From positions 1 through 7,529 of the forward strand of contig JAQXFT010000030.1 of NCBI GenBank assembly GCA_029005335.1: a DNA stretch of 7,529 bases. The letters run 5' to 3'. Both the position numbers and the translations under genes were made by a program. This stretch comes from Oscillospiraceae bacterium (lineage in GTDB: Bacteria; Bacillota; Clostridia; Oscillospirales; Ruminococcaceae). Positions 1 through 4,585 of this stretch are shown piece after piece. Under the pieces are notes generated by a model that was not told the DNA's origin, ran no database searches, and saw nothing but the letters and a program-made list of their open reading frames with translations. Position 1 is the stretch's first letter. Every line of letters starts with the position of its first letter.

Positions 1-605
1 ATGCTTCTGTCTTCGGCGAATCCGAAACAGACAGATGTATTAAAAAATGCATACTTCCTCTGATTGACGGAAGTATGCACCTGAAAGTTCATATTAATTC
101 TGAACATTGCTATTATTCTGAAATGAGAATGATTGCCGAAAATATTTTTTCCTGTGCAAAGGGAAATCTCCCTCATCTTGATATGCTTATGAGAAGCGAG
201 CTTCTCCGCCTGTTCTGGCTTCTTGAAACTGATGCTGAAGAGGGATTCGCCAATGCGGAAATAAGCGAAACAATGCGTCCTGCACTGCTCTATATAAAAG
301 AACATTTCAAAGAACCTATTTCAATTCAGCAGCTTGCGGATTGCGTTCACCTGAGCCAGAGCTATTTTATGAGCCAGTTCCGCCAGTGCGTCGGATTCAG
401 TGCATCTGAATATATCTCACAGTACAGAATAAACTATGCCTGCAAGGAAATTGTCGATACAACCGAAAGTATCGCTAAAATTGCTTTTGACAGCGGATTT
501 CATAACCTCTCAAACTTCAACAGACATTTCATCAGAATTGTTGGCTGTACTCCTATGGCATACAGAAAGAAAAACTGTATGAATAGAATACAAACTGACG
601 ATTAA
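1..605 (+). CDS. AraC-family transcriptional regulator, C-terminal part (5' end outside window)
   Basis: DNA-binding regulator of the AraC/XylS family. The frame is open to the left edge (first full codon at base 3, reading A-S-V-F-G-E-S-E), so the ATG at 75 is an internal methionine and the true start, with most of any sensor domain, lies upstream. About 200 residues are visible. The last 100 form the two helix-turn-helix units: the first around SIQQLADCVHLSQSYFMSQF, the second around SIAKIAFDSGFHNLSNFNRH, ending in the family signature G-C-T-P-M-A-Y-R-K-K. The preceding region (FGESETDRC...) fits the end of a cupin-type sensor and its linker helices. It converges on the pilus genes, with its TAA stop overlapping theirs. 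A role in controlling the pilus operon is possible from position only; the ligand is unknown and it may instead belong to genes further left. Confidence 0.93.
   Translation, partial: ASVFGESETDRCIKKCILPLIDGSMHLKVHINSEHCYYSEMRMIAENIFSCAKGNLPHLDMLMRSELLRLFWLLETDAEEGFANAEISETMRPALLYIKEHFKEPISIQQLADCVHLSQSYFMSQFRQCVGFSASEYISQYRINYACKEIVDTTESIAKIAFDSGFHNLSNFNRHFIRIVGCTPMAYRKKNCMNRIQTDD
48..79. repeat. 11-bp perfect inverted repeat inside the AraC gene
   Basis: TGCATACTTCC (48-58) is followed after a 10-base loop by its exact reverse complement GGAAGTATGCA (69-79). It lies in the coding frame of the regulator and would form an RNA hairpin. No T-run follows, so it is not a terminator. It could be a DNA-binding palindrome or chance; no function can be assigned. 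Confidence 0.6.
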
Positions 606-1198
606 CAATAATCTGCCCCGACAACTGTATATTCATCAGAGAATATGCGGTTTCTGAAAAAAATTGTCAAATCATACTGATTGAATCTGATTTTATCTGC
701 CTCCAAAGAATCAGCATGAATTATATCACATACAGAATAATGATATTGATATCCGTCCATATCTGTAAACAGAACTTCTGTACCATATGGAAGCCGATTC
801 ATAAAGGAAAACTGTCCGTTTATACTTATATCACCGATTATCAGCGATTCGTCATAAATACTTCCCGTATATCTGTAAGGAAATATTCTGACATTTTTAT
901 TATCGCAACTGTTGCAGACAGGAAATTTCATATTACAAACCGGTATTTCAAGTAATCCTATAAAATCTGTTCCGTCAATCTCCGCCGACTGCATACGCAT
1001 ATCACTCTGTTCCTGCCAGATTCCCGATGTGATTTCCGGCATTACTGCATGAATTTTTTTATTGACTTGTATAATCTTACGGCTCGCATTACGGGAATAT
1101 ACACGAGAATAAATAAGAATTGCAAATGCCGAGAAAATCATTATTATTCCGGAAAAAATAATATATCCTGCAATTTTCTGATACCTCTTCTTATTCAT
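602..1198 (-). CDS. Small sortase-fold protein lacking the catalytic His, Cys and Arg (pseudo-sortase)
   Basis: 198 residues: one N-terminal membrane anchor (about 10-30), then an extracellular sortase-like barrel. FIGLLEIPVCNMKFPV (79-94) matches the first strands of the small sortases found at the end of clostridial pilus loci (typically YIG-LEIP), and FPYRYTGSIYDESLIIG (106-122) matches their RYSGS...DDLVI-GH segment. Where active members read GHN this protein has GD (Asp123); where they read DLTLFTC it has DLTIFFR (Arg182); the downstream Arg position is Glu189. All three catalytic residues therefore appear replaced, although length and frame are intact. The start ATG overlaps the basal pilin stop by 8 bases and is preceded by AGAGGAA (complement of 1204-1210), 5 bases away. 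Transpeptidase activity is unlikely; a structural, chaperone or pilus-regulating role is inference. Alignment is by eye against remembered family members. Confidence 0.8.
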   Translation of the reverse strand: MNKKRYQKIAGYIIFSGIIMIFSAFAILIYSRVYSRNASRKIIQVNKKIHAVMPEITSGIWQEQSDMRMQSAEIDGTDFIGLLEIPVCNMKFPVCNSCDNKNVRIFPYRYTGSIYDESLIIGDISINGQFSFMNRLPYGTEVLFTDMDGYQYHYSVCDIIHADSLEADKIRFNQYDLTIFFRNRIFSDEYTVVGADYC

Positions 1199-2135
1199 GA
1201 TTCTTCCTCTGTAATCTTATTCCAAGAACCAACATCAATGCACCGGAAATACACAGAAGAATTATAAACGGATAAAGCGTCATATGAATGCCTGTTTTCG
1301 GAGGACTTCCTATTTCCGGCGGATTCTCATGCTTTTCCGCATACATATTTGTAATTATAATGGTTTTCCCTTTTTCCTCAATCAGAACCGTGTATTCCTC
1401 CGGAATATTACGCTCTACCACTTTCCATATGCTTCCGTCATTCTTTGCCTTCCAGCTGTATGACCAGTTATTTTCCTCAGAAAGATATTCGGTTGATACA
1501 AGTCTGCCGTCCTTCTGAATTTCAACTGTTATGCTGTCAGGACGTTTTTTGATGTTGCCATCATCTTTCCAGTGCTTTACAACCTTGTATTCTGTTTCAT
1601 CATATGTCAGCTCATGAATACTGTACTTGGGCTTTGCTGTTGTGTTATAAGAAAAATTTCCGTTTTCATCAGTATCCGGAAGCCTGAGCCAGAATGCATT
1701 GAACTCTGTTGTTTTTGTCTCTGTAACCGCATTTACACTCTGTACAAAATACAGACCTACCGGAATACCGGAAAATATCGCCATACCATTCCGGTCAGTT
1801 TTACAGATATAATCTGCCTTCAGATTATCAGCAGAAATATAAGCTGAAAGTGTTGAAGCCTTTTTATCCCATTCAGACTGTGCAGTTATTTCATTTACGG
1901 AAACCGAATACGGCAGAAGCCATTCCTTTTCCATATATTCACCGTCTGCTGTTACGTCTGCTACATGAAAAATTTTTATATCCAGATTTGAAAGTGCCTC
2001 ATAATCATCACAATACTGCAATGTCAGTTCGCATGACTTTTCTGTATCAATTACCTGCTCAGCAGAATATGCCGGAAGCGGTACAGCTATTAACAGAGAT
2101 GTTATGAAAAGTAAAAAATATATTATTTTCTTCAT
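1191..2135 (-). CDS. Basal/minor pilin with CnaB domain and PPKTG sorting signal
   Basis: 314-residue cell-wall-anchored pilus protein, probably the base (anchor) subunit. A signal peptide covers about 1-25 (KK, hydrophobic core, AYSA). Residues 35-175 resemble the N-terminal domain of clostridial basal pilins (DIKIFHVADV, then G-MAIFSGIPVGLYFV and F-LRLP). Residues 180-265 form a Cna B-type domain with the usual isopeptide residues: Lys187 in VVKHW, Glu241 in VVERNIPEEY and Asn263 in IIITN. A proline-containing linker leads to PPKTG (278-282), a membrane helix and the basic tail RLQRKNHE. PPKTG rather than LPETG suggests recognition by a different sortase from the shaft, as is usual for base pilins. 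Its ATG overlaps the sortase stop in TAATG, with GGAGAGG (complement of 2143-2149) 7 bases upstream, so coupled translation is likely. Confidence 0.88.
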   Translation of the reverse strand: MKKIIYFLLFITSLLIAVPLPAYSAEQVIDTEKSCELTLQYCDDYEALSNLDIKIFHVADVTADGEYMEKEWLLPYSVSVNEITAQSEWDKKASTLSAYISADNLKADYICKTDRNGMAIFSGIPVGLYFVQSVNAVTETKTTEFNAFWLRLPDTDENGNFSYNTTAKPKYSIHELTYDETEYKVVKHWKDDGNIKKRPDSITVEIQKDGRLVSTEYLSEENNWSYSWKAKNDGSIWKVVERNIPEEYTVLIEEKGKTIIITNMYAEKHENPPEIGSPPKTGIHMTLYPFIILLCISGALMLVLGIRLQRKNHE

Positions 2136-2965
2136 TATATATCCTCTCCGGTATCTTTCTTTCTCACGGGCTTGAAAATCACTGTCATCATCAGAACAAA
2201 CAGTATCGGAACTGCAATAACAGGCATAATAATCAATGGCTTTATGCGATATGCTTCTGTAGATATATAGATGTTTTTCTTCAGAACAGTTTCACTGCTC
2301 TTTCCACGTACCAGTAACCGCTGAGTATTTATTCCATAGGGTGTACATGTTATCAGAGTACAGTATTCCTCGTTTCTGTTCAATGACAGCTCACTTATAT
2401 CATCAGGGTCAACAATGCGTATCTGGTCAACTTCATATACTGTCGTGCGGTTCAGTATTGTAACCGAAAAAGTATCTCCGACCTCCAGACGGTCAAGATA
2501 AGTAAAAAGTACAGCTGTCGGCATTCCTCTGTGGGCTGAAATTACAGTATGTGAACCTTTTTCGCCAATCGGAAAACTGCTTCCCTCCAGATGTCCTGCC
2601 GCTTTACTCAGTACGGCTTCACTTGTGCCGTGATATATCGGTAACTCTGCCTGAATTTTTTCTATCGTAATATATCCCATCATTCCTGTGCCGTCCAAAT
2701 CAAGAATATCATTATAATCTGATAATTTTGTATATTCCGTCAGGGGATTGTCAAGATTAAGAAGCTTCTTATTGTACTGCTCCGCAGATTGAAACAGTGC
2801 TGTATAGTCTTCTTCTGGCATATTTTCCAGCATTTTTTCATAATCAATAATTGCCTCTGTCTGCGTTTTTGAATTCCAGTAATTTCCGATTGCCGGATAT
2901 AAAGAGGCTGACAGCCCGATAAAAAATATAAATAATAAAATAAAGTTTGAAATTCGCCTTTTCAT
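2135..2965 (-). CDS. Class C (pilin-polymerising) sortase
   Basis: Membrane transpeptidase that cleaves pilin sorting signals between Thr and Gly and joins the Thr to a lysine of the next pilin. The 276 residues show an N-terminal membrane helix (about 8-25), the class C hallmark GTGMMGYITI (92-101), catalytic His145 in ISAHRG, Cys207 in TLITCTPYG and Arg216 in TQRLLVRG, then a second membrane helix (about 242-266) with a basic tail, the two-helix plan typical of class C. The lid region reads LDNPL (71-75) instead of a clear Asp-Pro-aromatic lid. I chose ATG at 2965 because GGTGA lies 5 bases upstream; an in-frame GTG at 2974 would add three residues but its AGGA is about 11 bases away. It sits between the major and basal pilins, its likely substrates. 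Confidence 0.95.
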   Translation of the reverse strand: MKRRISNFILLFIFFIGLSASLYPAIGNYWNSKTQTEAIIDYEKMLENMPEEDYTALFQSAEQYNKKLLNLDNPLTEYTKLSDYNDILDLDGTGMMGYITIEKIQAELPIYHGTSEAVLSKAAGHLEGSSFPIGEKGSHTVISAHRGMPTAVLFTYLDRLEVGDTFSVTILNRTTVYEVDQIRIVDPDDISELSLNRNEEYCTLITCTPYGINTQRLLVRGKSSETVLKKNIYISTEAYRIKPLIIMPVIAVPILFVLMMTVIFKPVRKKDTGEDI

Positions 2966-2970
2966 ATATA

Positions 2971-2975
2971 TCACC
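2971..2975 (-). promoter_or_regulatory. Ribosome binding site deciding the sortase start
   Basis: On the minus strand GGTGA is followed by TATAT and the ATG at 2965. GGTGA pairs with the UCACC end of 16S rRNA and the spacing is good, favouring this ATG over the GTG at 2974, which overlaps the site. Confidence 0.5.
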
Positions 2976-3000
2976 AGTTTTATTTTCCTGAAAATAATTT

Positions 3001-3033
3001 TGCTGGAAAAAAATAATTAATTTTTTTCCAGCA
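3001..3033. terminator. 13-bp perfect hairpin between major pilin and sortase (terminator or processing site)
   Basis: TGCTGGAAAAAAA (3001-3013) and TTTTTTTCCAGCA (3021-3033) are exact reverse complements around a 7-base loop. The hairpin starts 31 bases past the major pilin stop. Read on the plus strand it is followed by G and seven T (3035-3041), a classic intrinsic terminator shape. Read on the minus strand, the direction of the operon, the tail is AAATTATTTTC, a weaker U-tract. The likely effect is partial termination or mRNA 3'-end stabilisation, giving more pilin than sortase; full termination would leave the downstream genes without an evident promoter. It occupies most of the 99-base gap, and no promoter is obvious there. 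Confidence 0.65.
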
Positions 3034-3064
3034 GTTTTTTTCAATCTACAATATTAAAGATGTA

Positions 3065-4504
3065 TCAGGCGGATATTTTCGACATTCTCTTTCTGGATAC
3101 CAGAACAACACCTGTTGTAAGCATAAGTATAACGCCTCCGCTGATAATTAAAGCTGTTCCCTGACCGCCAGTCTCAGGAAGTACAGAGCCTGCTTTATTT
3201 ATTACCTGAACGCCTGATTCTTCGCAGTATACTCCGTCATCTGTAAATTCTGCATTCAGATTGCTGTCAGAAATGACAAATTTATGACGGGCATTGAGCT
3301 TATTATAGCCTTTTGGTGCTTCAGTCTCCTCAAGGTAGTATGTTCCGTTGTCAAAGCCTGATATTTTTGCCTTGCCGTCTTTTACTTCGATTTCAACACC
3401 TGTTTCGCCTTTCATTGCCATGCGGTATGTGCCGTCAGCTTCCTTTACTACTTTTATTTCTTTTCCGCACTTTGCTTTGTCATAGATTCTGAATTTTGCA
3501 CCGTCAATCAATTTGTCTGAGCTGTCTGTCTTGATAACATCAAATTCAAATGTTTTTGTTACAGTTGTATCATGGGTTGTTTCATTATCATCGCCATATT
3601 CCATATAGCTTTCGTTAGGGTTTCCTGCTCCTGCAATTACCGCATCTTCATTAAGAATTGCTTCATAATAAACTATGAGACTATCATCAGAATCAAGACT
3701 GCTGCAGAGTGACGGAGTAAAATGAACCTCAAATGTTTCATCGTTCTTCAGATTAGAACTTATTACAGTATAATCTGTATTTTCCGTCAACGTTTCAGTA
3801 TTTTCTCCGTCTGTCTTCTCTACACCTGTTACGCTGGTAAATGTAAGTCCCTGACTCATCTTATCATGAAGTATATAGTTTTCCGCTCCGGAATAGGCAT
3901 TGATTATAACACGGAAATTTACAACCTGACCAATATCAGCAGTGTTGGAATCCCCCCATTTTAATGTGGAATCCTCCTGCACCTGCTTATCAATAAAAGG
4001 TACTCCGTTCTTTTCAGAAACAGATGCATTCGGATTTGTTGTTGTCAGTCCGCATAATGCTCCTGTCGTTGAGTCAATCAGATAGTATCCAAGCTCAAGG
4101 TCATTGAATATTATGCTCGTATCTGTTTCCAGAGCTGTAACGCTCTTAGTCTCTGCGATACTGTTATCCTTTGCCCAGTCAAGAGCCAGCTTTGCAAATT
4201 CCGCAGGTTCTGCATTTTCAACCCATGTAACATAGCCGGATTTATCTACCGAAGTATATCCCTTTGCAGTCTCTGTCTCAAAAAATGTATCCCAGTCAGA
4301 ATTTACCTTGTAGGAATATGCTCCCGAATCAACATCATAGCTTTCCAAATCAAGCATTCTGTAAATACTGTAGGTCTGACCGGCAACAGGAGAATTAATC
4401 GTAATACTGCCCTTTTCTCCCTCAGCGAATGCCGGAACTGTACCTGAAACTCCAAGTGCCACAGTCATGAAAATTGTCATACAAGCGGAAACTATTTTCT
4501 TCAT
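3065..4504 (-). CDS. Major (shaft) pilin, SpaA/FimA type, LPETG-anchored
   Basis: 479-residue pilus backbone subunit. Signal peptide 1-28 (KK, hydrophobic core, AFA-EG). N-terminal domain to about 160, ending DLELGYYLIDSTTGAL. The segment VSEKNGVPFIDKQV (162-175) fits the pilin motif (compare YPKN...P-KTV of FimA-type pilins), making Lys165 the probable polymerisation lysine. The middle domain (about 170-315) has Lys173 and the NPNESYMEYG strand (295-304) where an isopeptide Asn is expected. The C-terminal CnaB domain (about 319-437) has Lys325 in FDVIKTD, the E-box YYLEETEAPKGY (389-400, Glu393) and Asn436 in QVIN. LPETG (442-446), a membrane helix and RKRMSK follow. The start is ATG at 4504 with AAAGGA 8 bases upstream and directly precedes the signal peptide; an in-frame TTG at 4573 would add 23 non-signal residues and is rejected. 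It lies between tip and polymerising sortase. Confidence 0.95.
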   Translation of the reverse strand: MKKIVSACMTIFMTVALGVSGTVPAFAEGEKGSITINSPVAGQTYSIYRMLDLESYDVDSGAYSYKVNSDWDTFFETETAKGYTSVDKSGYVTWVENAEPAEFAKLALDWAKDNSIAETKSVTALETDTSIIFNDLELGYYLIDSTTGALCGLTTTNPNASVSEKNGVPFIDKQVQEDSTLKWGDSNTADIGQVVNFRVIINAYSGAENYILHDKMSQGLTFTSVTGVEKTDGENTETLTENTDYTVISSNLKNDETFEVHFTPSLCSSLDSDDSLIVYYEAILNEDAVIAGAGNPNESYMEYGDDNETTHDTTVTKTFEFDVIKTDSSDKLIDGAKFRIYDKAKCGKEIKVVKEADGTYRMAMKGETGVEIEVKDGKAKISGFDNGTYYLEETEAPKGYNKLNARHKFVISDSNLNAEFTDDGVYCEESGVQVINKAGSVLPETGGQGTALIISGGVILMLTTGVVLVSRKRMSKISA

Positions 4505-4512
4505 ACTCTCAA

Positions 4513-4518
4513 TCCTTT
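4513..4518 (-). promoter_or_regulatory. Ribosome binding site of the major pilin
   Basis: AAAGGA on the minus strand, 8 bases before the ATG at 4504. This supports starting the pilin at MKKIVSAC, with the signal peptide at the very N-terminus. Confidence 0.6.
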
Positions 4519-4546
4519 CATATGAATAAATAAAAATGATTCTTCT

Positions 4547-4573
4547 TTTATAAGAATTGATTCCTCCTTTCAA
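4547..4573 (-). promoter_or_regulatory. Possible promoter for the major pilin
   Basis: Minus-strand TTGAAA (4573-4568) and TATAAA (4552-4547) are each 5 of 6 matches to the sigma-A boxes, but the spacer is 15 bases, shorter than the preferred 17. A transcript would start near 4540 with a leader of about 36 bases. An extra start here would suit the high dose a shaft subunit needs. In AT-rich DNA such matches are common, so this is tentative. Confidence 0.3.
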
Positions 4574-4585
4574 AAAATATTCTTA
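4551..4585 (-). other. Short hairpin placing an AAAGGAGG site in its loop
   Basis: TAAGAAT (plus strand 4551-4557) and ATTCTTA (4579-4585) are reverse complements with a 21-base loop. In the operon mRNA the stem contains the tip gene's UAA stop and the loop holds AAAGGAGG. The 7-bp, mostly A-U stem is weak. It overlaps the promoter candidate above, so only one of the two readings may matter. Confidence 0.3.

Noticed and set aside
75..605. ATG at 75 as the start of a 176-residue AraC protein
   Set aside because: The same frame is open without a stop to base 3 and the upstream residues look like regulator sequence. The ATG has no clear ribosome site and lies inside the inverted repeat.
602..1198. 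Treating the last gene of the operon as a pseudogene
   Set aside because: There is no internal stop or frameshift, the length fits the family, a good ribosome site and overlap with the upstream gene are present, and only the catalytic positions differ.
716..2107. Several 70-90 codon plus-strand frames opposite the sortase-like and basal pilin genes
   Set aside because: All are antisense shadows of genes with clear domain evidence; none has a recognisable motif.
2844..3044. 66-codon minus-strand frame over the sortase start and hairpin
   Set aside because: It is out of frame with the sortase, begins inside the hairpin region and has Lys/Phe/Ile-rich content typical of AT-rich noise.
4505..4573. 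TTG at 4573 as the major pilin start
   Set aside because: It would put 23 mostly basic and aromatic residues before a clean signal peptide, and its TTG overlaps a GAAAGGAGG motif. ATG 4504 has its own AAAGGA at proper spacing.
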